Below, piece after piece: positions 1 through 7,714 of a stretch of DNA of 51,152 nt. Location: IMG/VR virus record IMGVR_UViG_3300044822_000018, positions 1 to 51,152 of that record. One strand, 5' to 3'. Source of the DNA: a virus. The notes under the pieces were generated by a model. That model worked only from the letters and a program-made list of their open reading frames with translations. It had not been told where the DNA came from and did no database searches. Within the stretch, counting starts at the first letter, position 1; every line of letters begins with the position of its first letter. A program made the translations under genes and the position numbers.

Positions 1-127
1 GGCTTTAATTTCTTCGGCTGTTTCAGCCATTGTTTGCTCCTGCAAGTTTGAGTAATCTTAAACGCAGTTCACGCATAGCGTCGATGTGTCCTTGATGAAG
101 TGCAGCGTCAACATAGCAGCCGGTACG
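1..127. repeat. End overlap, copy 1 (identical to 51026-51152)
   Basis: The first 127 bases recur exactly as the last 127 bases. The overlap runs through the end of the scaffold-like gene and the start of the next gene without breaking either frame. A length of 127 equals the largest k-mer of a common short-read assembler, so this is best read as an assembly overlap marking a closed circular or circularly permuted genome, not a physical terminal repeat. Confidence 0.95.
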
Positions 128-256
128 CGCGGCTTTCGCGACTAAATCTTGCCTATCTTCGACAATTTCGTGCATAACTTTTTCAACAAACTGCCAAGTT
201 TCTGAGTCTAACAAGTCGGCAAGGTCGTTTTTGTCGTCTTGAGTCATTAGGCGCAT
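23..256 (-). CDS. Small helical protein between portal and scaffold
   Basis: The gene encodes 77 residues, mostly charged and predicted helical. No known family is recognised. It starts next to the stop of the portal gene and its end overlaps the ATG of the scaffold-like gene across the circle junction (51048-51055), so it is translated within the head-assembly cluster. The position between portal and scaffold suggests a minor head or assembly factor, but that rests on context alone. An in-frame ATG three codons downstream is an alternative start. The last third repeats at 51048-51152 because of the end overlap. Confidence 0.6.
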   Translation of the reverse strand: MRLMTQDDKNDLADLLDSETWQFVEKVMHEIVEDRQDLVAKAARTGCYVDAALHQGHIDAMRELRLRLLKLAGANNG

Positions 257-257
257 T

Positions 258-2210
258 TTAGTGCTTGCCGTTCATAGCGTGTTGCTGTTGATTATTTTGA
301 GGATGCTGACCTGGCGGCGGCTGTCCGTGGGCTGCCGCCTGTTGAGCGGCCTGTTGTTGTTTTTGCAAGATTTGCTCTAGCTGCTCTTTGGTGCCGATCA
401 ACGTATCTACGTCTGAGTAGCCTGCGGATTCCAAAACTTTGCGCGTTATGGCGAACATTTTCATTGGGTCCTGCATGACTAACGGGTTTTGCATAAGAAG
501 CTGATAGATGCCCATATCTTGATTTAGCCGCGATTGGGCATCCACAGGGTCAGTTGCACCCGAAACGTCGAGCCGATAGTCCAATCCCATAATTTCAGGT
601 GAAATGGTAAAAAGCTGGCCTTGATTGTCCGTACCTTGAATGTCAGCATTGGTGTATTGTAGTTTGAGCCGGTGGACGAAGTTGAACAATGCGCGACACG
701 AAACTCTAAACCTAATGGCAACCAAGTCATTTCGCGTACCTGTTGAAGCGGCTTGGGTTTTTACTTCGCTTGCGCTGCGTCGTCCTGAGCTTTGCGCGCC
801 GATCATCGGCTGTCCTTGACCCGTAACTTGCGTGACATAGTTCATAAGAAGGCTTTCTTCTTGCGAACTTGCCAGGGGAATGTCGCTGAGTTGAATGACT
901 TCGGGTTTAGCCGTACCTTCCCACATGACGCCCGGTGCCCAAGTCTGTTCTCCGTCATGCAGTTCGGTGCCTGTTGGGATAAATAACGGCGGATCAATGC
1001 GTAAGTCAACGGCGTTGTTACGGTCGTTGTTCATTTTGTTGATTTGACCAACAAGCGCCGTCAAACGCTCGATAAACGAATATCCGGCAAACTGATCTTC
1101 GCGCGGAGCCCACGAATACTCAAAAAACGGGCGTTCGTGCGGATTTGGGTAGTCATACGGCATCCAACCCAACAGTTCTTGAGTCAAATAGTCGTAATAA
1201 AATATATTCTCTTCGCAAATGCCGTCGCCGTCCATATCGTATTCGCGAGAGTGTATTCTGTAAACCAGTACTGGCCCGCGATTACGAAAGAACGGCGAAT
1301 TGTGACTTCCTTGAGACAAGTATGGATTAACCTGTTTGCCGGTCGTCTTGTCGTAAACCCCTTGAATGTCAGTAGATATGCCGTCTTGTGACCCACTTTC
1401 AACGTAAGAAAGAGAACGCTCCACGGCGTCAGCCCAAAGCGTGCCCGCCTCGATCATTTCTAACAGTTCGCCCTCGTACAAAAACATTTTGCGCCACACG
1501 GCAGCGGCTTCGTTGATGCTAGGCGCTGTTGCGGGCAATACGCCAAAGTCTTTTAGTTTAAGAGCCTGAAGCCTAACGTCATCGTACAGCGTTTCTTCGA
1601 TCTGTTTTTCGACGTATTCGTAACGCTGCTGCATATTATCCTGGTCGATAACAGGCACGCCGTCGTTTTGAACAGGTTGGCGAATCTTAACTGTTCGACG
1701 TGTCTTTTTGCGAACCCAAACGGCTTCCATTATGCTTGTACCGCCGTGAAAGCTCTTATTCAGCCAGGAGATAAGTTCTTCAAACCAAGTATCGCTGCCG
1801 CGTTGGCGGACTAATTCGGTGTTGTAATACCGTTCTATCAGATAAGCATGGGGCTGCGCGTCTTGCGTGTTACCAGACACGATAAAAAAACGCGGTACTA
1901 ACGTGCGCGCCGCAATATACGCCAGGGCAGTTTCTAGTTGGGCCGGAATGATCGGCACGCAAATATTTGAAGCATCGTCCCACGGCTCGTTTTGCTGTGG
2001 GTCTAGCTCCATCTCAAACAGTTTTTCCCAATCATCGAGATTACGGTCAAGAGCGGCACGCGCGGCTATGCCAGCGATCATGCCGTTCATCAAGTCGGTA
2101 CTCAACAGTTGGCGCTCGTCCAACGAAAGTTTGCGCTTGGGCGAAGCATAGCTGATTTGCGGGTCATCTGGTTGGATCGTGCTGGTTGTCACGATCTTGG
2201 GTTTTGCCAT
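258..2210 (-). CDS. Portal protein
   Basis: The gene encodes about 650 residues and sits directly after the terminase, the usual place of a portal. Typical portal features are a long helical N-terminal part, a central segment with bipartite patterns of aromatic and acidic residues (ENIFYYDYLTQELLG, ERPFFEYSWAPREDQFAGYS), the helix following GQINKMNNDRNNAVDL, and a Gln/Ala/Pro-rich C-terminal tail. The dodecameric portal forms the vertex through which DNA is packaged and ejected. I chose the ATG at 2210 (protein begins MAKPK). The longer frame would need a TTG at 2246 inside a hairpin loop. No Shine-Dalgarno precedes either start, but a -10 element lies 8 bases before the ATG, so the transcript may be leaderless. 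Confidence 0.85.
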   Translation of the reverse strand: MAKPKIVTTSTIQPDDPQISYASPKRKLSLDERQLLSTDLMNGMIAGIAARAALDRNLDDWEKLFEMELDPQQNEPWDDASNICVPIIPAQLETALAYIAARTLVPRFFIVSGNTQDAQPHAYLIERYYNTELVRQRGSDTWFEELISWLNKSFHGGTSIMEAVWVRKKTRRTVKIRQPVQNDGVPVIDQDNMQQRYEYVEKQIEETLYDDVRLQALKLKDFGVLPATAPSINEAAAVWRKMFLYEGELLEMIEAGTLWADAVERSLSYVESGSQDGISTDIQGVYDKTTGKQVNPYLSQGSHNSPFFRNRGPVLVYRIHSREYDMDGDGICEENIFYYDYLTQELLGWMPYDYPNPHERPFFEYSWAPREDQFAGYSFIERLTALVGQINKMNNDRNNAVDLRIDPPLFIPTGTELHDGEQTWAPGVMWEGTAKPEVIQLSDIPLASSQEESLLMNYVTQVTGQGQPMIGAQSSGRRSASEVKTQAASTGTRNDLVAIRFRVSCRALFNFVHRLKLQYTNADIQGTDNQGQLFTISPEIMGLDYRLDVSGATDPVDAQSRLNQDMGIYQLLMQNPLVMQDPMKMFAITRKVLESAGYSDVDTLIGTKEQLEQILQKQQQAAQQAAAHGQPPPGQHPQNNQQQHAMNGKH

Positions 2211-2217
2211 CGCCGCT

Positions 2218-2246
2218 AGTATACGACAGAAGCCGCCTGTTTCCAA
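2218..2246 (-). promoter_or_regulatory. Putative promoter of the portal gene
   Basis: On the minus strand TTGGAA (2246-2241) is followed after 17 bases by TATACT (2223-2218). This is 4 of 6 and 5 of 6 matches to the sigma-70 boxes at ideal spacing. The expected start is at about 2211-2210, which is the A of the portal ATG. The -35 lies in the loop of the hairpin at 2229-2254. Confidence 0.4.
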
Positions 2247-2254
2247 GCGGCTTC
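2229..2254 (-). other. Hairpin before the portal gene
   Basis: GAAGCCGC (2229-2236) and GCGGCTTC (2247-2254) form a perfect 8-bp stem with a 10-base loop. A second stem, TTAGCC/GGCTAA (2259-2276), lies just upstream in the direction of transcription. Neither is followed by a T run, so a role in mRNA processing, stability or translation is more likely than intrinsic termination. Confidence 0.55.
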
Positions 2255-2279
2255 CAGATTAGCCAGCACCGGCTAATTC

Positions 2280-2474
2280 TTAGGCTTTAGGGACTTTTGC
2301 GCCTTTGTAATGCAGTTGCGTGTTCAAGTGTCCCGACGTTTGACGATGCCCGAGTCCGTAAATGCCCATGTTCGGCACTTTGTTTTTACCTGGTTTCATG
2401 GTTGACGGAGCCACAGAAGTGCCTTTGCCGAACATTTTGGCGGTTTTAACCTTGTGGCCTTTCATCTTCTCCAC
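2280..2474 (-). CDS. Small basic protein
   Basis: The gene encodes 64 residues rich in Lys, Gly, Met and His (about a fifth Lys) with no acidic stretch and no recognised domain. It starts with GTG two bases after the stop of the preceding small gene. An in-frame ATG at 2465 with GGAG just before it is an alternative. It lies between terminase and portal beside another small basic protein, so a DNA-binding minor head or packaging protein is possible. That is inference from charge and place only. Confidence 0.6.
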   Translation of the reverse strand: MEKMKGHKVKTAKMFGKGTSVAPSTMKPGKNKVPNMGIYGLGHRQTSGHLNTQLHYKGAKVPKA

Positions 2475-2475
2475 G

Positions 2476-2661
2476 CTACTGGCCCATCAATTCGCGCAGT
2501 TTTTTGCTGGCCTGCGACGGGCGCTTGTAGCCACCGCCTTGGTTCATCTGCGCCGACAAACCCGCTTTGACGCTGCCGGTAAGTTTTGAGCCCTGGCCCA
2601 TTTTAACAGCCAAAGAACCAACATGGCTGTCACCGACTTTTTTGTTGTTGATTCCGGTCAC
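2476..2661 (-). CDS. Small basic protein
   Basis: The gene encodes 61 residues that are basic and rich in Gly, Ser and Lys, with a short C-terminal helix (SQASKKLRELMG). The GTG start has a clear Shine-Dalgarno, GGGAGA, five bases upstream. It is the first gene after the large terminase and is followed at once by a second small basic gene. No family is recognised. The good ribosome site and tight packing argue that it is real. Confidence 0.6.
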   Translation of the reverse strand: MTGINNKKVGDSHVGSLAVKMGQGSKLTGSVKAGLSAQMNQGGGYKRPSQASKKLRELMGQ

Positions 2662-2714
2662 GTTGTCTCCCTATCATCCCGAAAAAGCCGTCTAGCGGCG
2701 ACACACAGAGCATA

Positions 2715-4364
2715 TCATGCGCGCAGGCGTTGTGTCGAGCGTCCGGTGTGACTTAGCGCGCGGCCTAGCACAGCCTCAACAGGCGTACCGCCGCCCCAAG
2801 AGATGCGTTCTTCTTCGGCTTCTAAGTGCGCGTATTGCTCGTACATGGCTTTGGTTGTAGCGGGCTTCGCGACTACTCGCTGCATCGCCAGGGAGTCGAT
2901 AACGTCGTCGAGATTGTTGGGTACGTCAGGCCAGGCGTTGAGTTGCCGGTATAAGTCGCCTGTTGTTCCACGGCGCAGATAGATTTTGCCTTCTCTAAAT
3001 CGAGGTTCCAGCGATTCAATGCGCTGCGCTTTGCCGCGTTTGCCTCGTTGCTCGTCGCGAAGTGCGCTATAACCCACAAGTTTGATGTGCTTATGATCTT
3101 CGAGTCCATCGTTTAGTTCCTTGATGCCCAAGCTAAGACGGGCGGTAAATTCCGCGTCTGCTCCCGCCGACTCTTGGACAACGACTTTTGGTTGGTAATA
3201 TCGGATAAGATACAGCACGCGAGCAGCTTGCTCGGATGGAAGTTTGCGAAAACCTTCACTATGTAAAACCCACCAACAGTCGTCTGCATCGCAACCAAGA
3301 ATAGTTACTCCCATTTGGTCGTTTGTTGGATTGCTCATTAAGGCCGGATCAATAGTCATTGTCACGAAAACAGGTATGTTTGCCACCTGTTGCTTATCTT
3401 CGTAGACTACGATAGGAAACGGACTGTGAAAATAGTCAAACTCGCGTTGCGGTATGCTTGTGAATACTTTTAAGCCTTCTTCAAAGGGTTGGTTTAAGTA
3501 CCACGACGCGAATAGCTTAGTTTCTAGAGATGCGCGCTGTTGCTCAAGAAATTTTTCGGTAATGGACGCAGGGAAAAACAAGTCACCGCTAACGGTGTAC
3601 GCGCCGCGAATGTAAGTTCGCCATTGTCGCGCAGTTGTAGGGTCAGGTTTGCCTTCAGTCCAACCATCGGCGGCGGCTTGCTCCAATGCGTCATCGTTAT
3701 CCATGACCCAACCGTACAGATCATTCGCTGCCCATCTAGTTCCAGATAGGACGATGCTTCCGTGCGTTTCGAGAACCGGAAACATTGATTGTATAGTTGT
3801 TCGGCCCGCCTGTTTAGCAGCGTCAGACAGGTAATTATTCTCGTTAACAAAGTCGTCCCCGAAGATTAAGTCTAAATGCTGTCCGGTGAGTGACGAACCA
3901 AGTCCAAACGTATCGACAGTTGGTTCGTGAAAAGCGCGTGTACGAGTGTTGACCACAATCTGATCGGCCGACCAAATTGGGGCGTCTTTTGATAAGTCAC
4001 CGAAAATTTCCAAGATGACAGGGTATTTGAGCTTCTGCTTAACCTCAAAAAGAAGCCCACGGGCCAGTTGCGCCGTCGCACGCCCGAGTCCGATGCGAAT
4101 ATTAGGATTTCGTAGTATACAATAGATAATGAAAGCCACCACCAAAGAAGTTTTATATGTTTTCCGTGGCGCAAGATATAGCTCTTTGTGTTGAACTCCA
4201 GTTCCTGGTATGGGCTCGCAACGCTCAAGTTCATCGCACATTTCCTTGTGTGGTTGTTCATAGATAGGATAAATAATGCCCGAGTCACGGCAAAATATAA
4301 AAAACGACGAGAGTATGTATTCTCGTCTTGTCGCCTTTGCCCAAAGATGAACTATTTTACTCAT
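2715..4364 (-). CDS. terL: Terminase large subunit
   Basis: This is the motor ATPase and headful or site-cutting nuclease that fills procapsids with DNA. The 549-residue length is typical. The ATPase domain carries a Walker A-like APRKTYKTS (residues 65-73), Walker B LDLIFGDD (164-171) and the motif III strand SGT (207-209). The C-terminal RNase H-like nuclease has the expected acids D339 (TIDPAL), E398 (VVVQES) and D487/D490 (DDVIDS). Its start overlaps the end of the small zinc-finger gene, so translation is probably coupled. The small-subunit candidate lies just upstream. Confidence 0.93.
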   Translation of the reverse strand: MSKIVHLWAKATRREYILSSFFIFCRDSGIIYPIYEQPHKEMCDELERCEPIPGTGVQHKELYLAPRKTYKTSLVVAFIIYCILRNPNIRIGLGRATAQLARGLLFEVKQKLKYPVILEIFGDLSKDAPIWSADQIVVNTRTRAFHEPTVDTFGLGSSLTGQHLDLIFGDDFVNENNYLSDAAKQAGRTTIQSMFPVLETHGSIVLSGTRWAANDLYGWVMDNDDALEQAAADGWTEGKPDPTTARQWRTYIRGAYTVSGDLFFPASITEKFLEQQRASLETKLFASWYLNQPFEEGLKVFTSIPQREFDYFHSPFPIVVYEDKQQVANIPVFVTMTIDPALMSNPTNDQMGVTILGCDADDCWWVLHSEGFRKLPSEQAARVLYLIRYYQPKVVVQESAGADAEFTARLSLGIKELNDGLEDHKHIKLVGYSALRDEQRGKRGKAQRIESLEPRFREGKIYLRRGTTGDLYRQLNAWPDVPNNLDDVIDSLAMQRVVAKPATTKAMYEQYAHLEAEEERISWGGGTPVEAVLGRALSHTGRSTQRLRA

Positions 4365-4552
4365 CGCATGAGTTTTGGAACGCGAACTGTCGTGTCATGG
4401 ATGCGTGCCTGTTGCCAAGCCAATTCCGCAGTATTTCGCGTATCCGCCTGTTTTTTCTTGCTCTCACACTCTCTGCAATGCGTCGGTGACGATTCAGAAT
4501 CGTATTTTGGCCGGAAGAATTTCGCCTCACAGACGACGCAAAAATGATACAC
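4361..4552 (-). CDS. Small zinc-ribbon protein
   Basis: The gene encodes 63 residues. A CxxC (CVVC) near the N-terminus and an HCREC motif about 20 residues later make a four-ligand zinc site, and the rest is a basic helical tail. It overlaps the start of the large terminase by four bases and follows the small-terminase candidate by one base. A competing reading in another frame (4357-4557) lacks the cysteine pattern and is rejected. A small DNA-binding packaging or HNH-like accessory role is plausible but unproven. Confidence 0.65.
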   Translation of the reverse strand: MYHFCVVCEAKFFRPKYDSESSPTHCRECESKKKQADTRNTAELAWQQARIHDTTVRVPKLMR

Positions 4553-4553
4553 C

Positions 4554-5243
4554 TCATGCCTCGCTTATCGCTGTCTCTTGAAGCAGTTTAGCGTATTGTT
4601 CTGGGCCTAGACTCGATTGCAACATGCGCTGATAGAGTTTTGCCTGTTCGATGCTTGGCGCTTCAACCTCGCCGCTAAGTTCTTTCTTAGAATCGTCGAT
4701 CACTTTCTGCCAGCCACGCTTTTGGCGTTCGCGACGTTCTTCGGCTTCTTGATCGTTGACGAGCTTGACGAATTTCATGGCGGCTTGAACCATCAACGCT
4801 TTGTCTTTAACGTCGCCTAGCAAGGAGTCGTTAAGTCCGACCTCGATAACATGCGTAGCCGAGTTAAGTATGCGCGCTTTCGCCTGTTCCGCGCTCCGCT
4901 GGTGCAAGCGCATAAGCAACATTTGCACACAATCGGCTCGCCAAGCCTTAGACGCGCGTATGCGAGTTTCCGGCGCGTTGGGAGAGAGTCGTGCGGCAAT
5001 TCCATAAGCTGTAACAATGAGACTTGGCGTTGCTGATTGGCGTTGAACTGAGGACAGGTAGTGTATAGCACAGACAAACCGAGCAAGTATTTCATCCCCG
5101 TCAAAGTTGTTGGTAAATTCTTCGCGGTCAACTTGGGGCAGCGCGCGCCACCAACGCAAAAAAGCGCCTTCGTCTAAATCCCAAAGTACGCCTGTTGACG
5201 AGATTGGTAGCGCAGGCGCTAACTCAAAGTCGTTGTCCAGCAC
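4554..5243 (-). CDS. Putative terminase small subunit
   Basis: The gene encodes 229 residues, largely helical, with long amphipathic segments (about residues 95-190) of the kind that make a central oligomerisation domain, and an acidic first third. It stands directly upstream of the zinc-ribbon gene and the large terminase, the standard place of the DNA-recognising small subunit. No clear helix-turn-helix is seen at the N-terminus, so the assignment rests mainly on position and size. The GTG start follows immediately on the stop of the Lys/Met-rich mini-gene, without an obvious Shine-Dalgarno. Confidence 0.5.
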   Translation of the reverse strand: MLDNDFELAPALPISSTGVLWDLDEGAFLRWWRALPQVDREEFTNNFDGDEILARFVCAIHYLSSVQRQSATPSLIVTAYGIAARLSPNAPETRIRASKAWRADCVQMLLMRLHQRSAEQAKARILNSATHVIEVGLNDSLLGDVKDKALMVQAAMKFVKLVNDQEAEERRERQKRGWQKVIDDSKKELSGEVEAPSIEQAKLYQRMLQSSLGPEQYAKLLQETAISEA

Positions 5244-5357
5244 TTATTTTTTCTTTTTCTTTTTTCCCATCATCTTAGGGTCCATCATCTTTTTGCCCAT
5301 CGCCATCATATCAGGCATCTTCTTCTTGCCTTTTTTCTTCTTGCCTTTGGCGGGCAT
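5244..5357 (-). CDS. Lys/Met-rich 37-residue peptide
   Basis: This ORF of 37 codons is made almost only of Lys, Met, Gly and Pro: about 19 Lys and 9 Met, ending in six Lys. It fills the gap between the basic 216-residue protein and the small-terminase candidate exactly: the stop TAA touches the next GTG. The ATG at 5357 gives 37 residues. A TTG at 5375 would give 43. Such a polycation would bind DNA or RNA, or be an internal head peptide. A composition artefact of a repeat is the alternative. Confidence 0.5.
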   Translation of the reverse strand: MPAKGKKKKGKKKMPDMMAMGKKMMDPKMMGKKKKKK

Positions 5358-5377
5358 TTCTTTGTCGTCTTTCAAGA

Positions 5378-6028
5378 CTAACTCGCTTTCTTTTTGCGTG
5401 ATTTTGCTAGTTCCGATGGGCGCTTTGGGGTTGTTTCGACTTTACTCGATGCGGACTTAGGGATGCGTTTTGAGGCTGGCATATTGCCGCCGCCACCGGG
5501 TTTAGCGGCTTTGCGCGATGTGTTAGTCCTTTTATCGGCTTCGGCGTTTGCCTTAGCGTTTTTCTCGGCTTTGGTTACTCTGCCTTTGGGCAAAGCGCGT
5601 TGACCGCTTTTGAGTTGTTTGGCACTAGATAGAGATTTGGCGCTTGTAAGCGCGGATTTGCTGCTGGGGAGGGCAGGGCGTTGAGTGACGTTCTTGACGC
5701 TGGCTGACCCGCTGCGGCGTCCCGCAGAGCGCGCAAGGCCGCTTCCGGCGCGCTTGGCAAGGTCACCACCGACAGATTCGGCGGCGTCCACCGCCGCTCG
5801 TCCTCGTCCGCCTCCGGCCAAGGTTGCGACGGTTCCAAGAGCAATTTTATCAGTTGCGTTAGAATCGACGGAGTGGCTTTTTTTGCCAGCTTTGGCGTAG
5901 ATTTTATCGACTGTTGCTTGATCGCCTGTTTCTTCGGCGTGTTCACGCTGGGCAGAATAATATCGTTCTTTATAACGAGACTCAGATTCGCCCTTTTTTC
6001 TTTTCGGTGCCCATCCGGGGGTAGCCAC
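5378..6028 (-). CDS. Basic Lys/Ala/Ser-rich protein
   Basis: The gene encodes 216 residues. The first 60 form a charged helical segment (KRKKGESESRYKERYYSAQR). The rest is low-complexity Lys/Ala/Ser/Gly sequence like a histone H1 tail. The start is GTG, five bases after the stop of the preceding gene. The frame at 5575-6030 overlaps it and is a shadow. Its strong positive charge suggests DNA compaction in the head, but no family match is claimed. Confidence 0.6.
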   Translation of the reverse strand: MATPGWAPKRKKGESESRYKERYYSAQREHAEETGDQATVDKIYAKAGKKSHSVDSNATDKIALGTVATLAGGGRGRAAVDAAESVGGDLAKRAGSGLARSAGRRSGSASVKNVTQRPALPSSKSALTSAKSLSSAKQLKSGQRALPKGRVTKAEKNAKANAEADKRTNTSRKAAKPGGGGNMPASKRIPKSASSKVETTPKRPSELAKSRKKKAS

Positions 6029-6033
6029 ACTAA

Positions 6034-6201
6034 CTAGGCAGCTTTCTTGATCGCGATGGCGATAGGCCCGAGCGCGATTTTCTGCGTCCCAAGCGTCACA
6101 TCAAACTGCGGAATGTTGAGCGTGTACGACGAACCGGCCTCAAAAGCGGTAAACGCCTCAACCAGCGTTTGAACCAATGTGAGAATTTGCGCGAGTGACA
6201 T
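6034..6201 (-). CDS. Small hydrophobic/amphipathic protein
   Basis: The gene encodes 55 residues: an N-terminal amphipathic helix (SLAQILTLVQTLVEAFTAFEAG) and a beta-rich second half ending IKKAA. The start at 6201 is fixed by a strong Shine-Dalgarno, AAGGAGA, six bases upstream. A much longer open frame to 6594 would overlap the GroES-like gene almost fully and lacks a ribosome site, so the short form is preferred. Function unknown. Confidence 0.65.
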   Translation of the reverse strand: MSLAQILTLVQTLVEAFTAFEAGSSYTLNIPQFDVTLGTQKIALGPIAIAIKKAA

Positions 6202-6217
6202 AATTGAGTCTCCTTGG

Positions 6218-6601
6218 TTAAATGGTTGCGGTGTAGAGTTGATGACTTGTTGCGCTGTCTGTTTCAACTTGGGCGGCATTACAATCATCGTCGGTGTCGG
6301 ATTCGAAGTCAAGGATTGCCCGGCAGTTGTCGATGTGGAGGACGTAGAGTGTAATGCCGGTGGCGGTGTCGGCTTCGTCGTAGGCGTGCTGCCTAAAGAC
6401 GACGACTGTTCCGGGGACGATTTCGGGTCGCCGATGTGCGACAGTTGGGTGGCATGATGTAACCAGGCCAAGAACTCTTGGTAAGCGTGCATGATGCTGG
6501 ACCTCGATCCCTGTCGGCGTAAAGCCGTCACCCGTGAGCGGTTCGATAAATACAGTATACGGCTGAAAAGGCAAATAGCTGCGATCGTCGTCATGGATCA
6601 T
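6218..6601 (-). CDS. GroES-like co-chaperonin fold protein (tentative)
   Basis: The gene encodes 127 residues. The middle half follows the cpn10 pattern: a strand with GLVTSC, a turn with PEIVPGTVVVFRQHAYDEA (compare the GDxVLF...YxG segment of GroES) and a closing strand LYVLHIDNCRAIL (compare LLREDDILAVI). An acidic, disordered tail of about 30 residues follows. Phage GroES-like proteins such as T4 gp31 adapt the host GroEL cage for capsid protein folding, which would fit a late gene. The ATG overlaps the upstream stop (ATGA), so it is coupled to the ribbon-helix-helix gene. Confidence 0.5.
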   Translation of the reverse strand: MIHDDDRSYLPFQPYTVFIEPLTGDGFTPTGIEVQHHARLPRVLGLVTSCHPTVAHRRPEIVPGTVVVFRQHAYDEADTATGITLYVLHIDNCRAILDFESDTDDDCNAAQVETDSATSHQLYTATI

Positions 6602-7161
6602 TCGGCCAAGCCCAAATCTTCTTCAACGGGAACAGGCGCAACAGGCATCGTGTCGATGCGCTGTAACTGCGGCGAATTGGGCAACGGCGTTGATATATCC
6701 GCCGCGATGCGCTGCATTTTCTGAGAATGAATATACGCCGGATCGTTTTCAGAGATTTCATCGACGATGCGCTCGACGAGCGGACGCGCGGCGCGCAGCG
6801 AGCCCGTCGTGAACGCCGTCGCCACTTTCGAGGGTTCGTTAAGCGCTTTGGCATACGCGCGCATGGGCGTGACTTTAACCAGGGCATCGCGGTCGGTACG
6901 CGCCGAGAACTCGCCGTAGCGTTGCAGGCCGTCAATCATGGCGTTTGTGGCTACGACGCTGACCGGCGTCGAATCAGCCTCAGCAATATCGCACAGGCGC
7001 TCAAAAACTTCGGGCAACACGCGCAATTTTAGCTCGACGCGGGCTTTTGCGGCCCGATTGAGCTTCATCGCGCGCTTACGCAGTTCGATAAGCTCTTGGT
7101 TTTCGGCCAACTTGGGCCGTCCGCGCTTTTTTACGGGCGGCGTCACCATACGGTATGCCAA
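6598..7161 (-). CDS. Ribbon-helix-helix DNA-binding protein with AT-hook-like arm
   Basis: The gene encodes 187 residues. An N-terminal arm with KKRGRPK resembles an AT-hook, then a charged helix. At about residues 46-80 comes a strand plus two helices (ELKLRVLPEVFERLCDIAEA...VSVVATNAMIDGLQRY), the Arc/MetJ ribbon-helix-helix layout. The second half is helical and acidic. It is the third of three adjacent proteins of this type. The start is TTG at 7161 or ATG at 7149, neither with a clear Shine-Dalgarno. A promoter-like pair lies upstream at 7187-7216. Likely role: repression or genome organisation. Confidence 0.6.
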   Translation of the reverse strand: MAYRMVTPPVKKRGRPKLAENQELIELRKRAMKLNRAAKARVELKLRVLPEVFERLCDIAEADSTPVSVVATNAMIDGLQRYGEFSARTDRDALVKVTPMRAYAKALNEPSKVATAFTTGSLRAARPLVERIVDEISENDPAYIHSQKMQRIAADISTPLPNSPQLQRIDTMPVAPVPVEEDLGLAE

Positions 7162-7186
7162 GACGAGTTATTTTTGCCCACGCGAT

Positions 7187-7216
7187 AGCCTATGACCCAC
7201 CTAATAGCCCTGTCAA
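7187..7216 (-). promoter_or_regulatory. Putative promoter of the third RHH gene
   Basis: On the minus strand a perfect -35 TTGACA (7216-7211) is followed after 18 bases by TAGGCT (7192-7187), a weak -10. It sits in the 148-base gap 7162-7309, the largest gap within the leftward arm between 1 and 13676, where an extra start would be useful. Confidence 0.35.
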
Positions 7217-7309
7217 AACGATAATTGCAGGTTTTTCGGTCGAAGCACACCGGCGGTAAAGGGTTTGTGTCCACCTGATCGGACATAACCTGGCACATTA
7301 CACACGTAA

Positions 7310-7714
7310 TCATGCGGTTTTTTTCTTGTCAAAGTCCAAAAATGCCAAATCTTCGGCGGTATGCGCTGTCGAATCGGCATGATTGGGATACGCGCTAGGC
7401 GGCGGCGGGATATTTTTGTCGCCTTCTTGCGGTTGCACAAAGCAAAGCGACTCGATATAGCCAGGTATTTCCGACGTTGGCGGTTTGAGCGGCGCGACGC
7501 CTAGCGTATCGGGCCGAAAGTACGGATGCTCGAAGTCGGTTATGTAGCACAGGTACGCGCGCGTAAAATCTTCCATGAATTTGTTCATAGAGACATTGCG
7601 AATATAAGCATGAGCGCGTAAAACTGTCCAAATTTCAGGGGCGAAGCGCAGACTCATCGGCACCACGCCGTCTTTTGTTCTGCCTGTTCCTGGGGGTCGT
7701 CCTAATCTAGCCAC
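7310..7714 (-). CDS. Ribbon-helix-helix DNA-binding protein
   Basis: The gene encodes 134 residues. It begins with a basic arm (ARLGRPPGTGR, AT-hook-like), then a strand (VVPMSLRFAP) and two helices (EIWTVLRAHAYIRN, MNKFMEDFTRAYLCY) at about residues 18-57, the ribbon-helix-helix order. The C-terminal half is Pro-rich and ends acidic and Lys-capped. The GTG start has a good Shine-Dalgarno (GGAGGA, six bases away). It overlaps the end of the preceding RHH gene by eight bases. Confidence 0.6.
   Translation of the reverse strand: MARLGRPPGTGRTKDGVVPMSLRFAPEIWTVLRAHAYIRNVSMNKFMEDFTRAYLCYITDFEHPYFRPDTLGVAPLKPPTSEIPGYIESLCFVQPQEGDKNIPPPPSAYPNHADSTAHTAEDLAFLDFDKKKTA

Noticed and set aside
1-127. 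Terminal direct repeat as a physical DNA end
   Set aside because: The 127-base length equals a common assembler k-mer and genes run through it, so an assembly overlap is the simpler reading.
4357-4557. 66-codon Arg-rich frame
   Set aside because: The alternative frame 4361-4552 has the CxxC/CxxC zinc pattern and better junctions.
5575-6030. 151-codon frame opposite in phase to the basic protein
   Set aside because: It overlaps the 216-residue frame, ends mid-gene and does not fit the spacing to the Lys/Met gene.
6034-6594. 186-codon frame spanning the GroES-like gene
   Set aside because: Only the last 55 codons have a ribosome site (AAGGAGA before 6201). The upstream part overlaps the GroES-like frame, which has strand patterns of a real protein.
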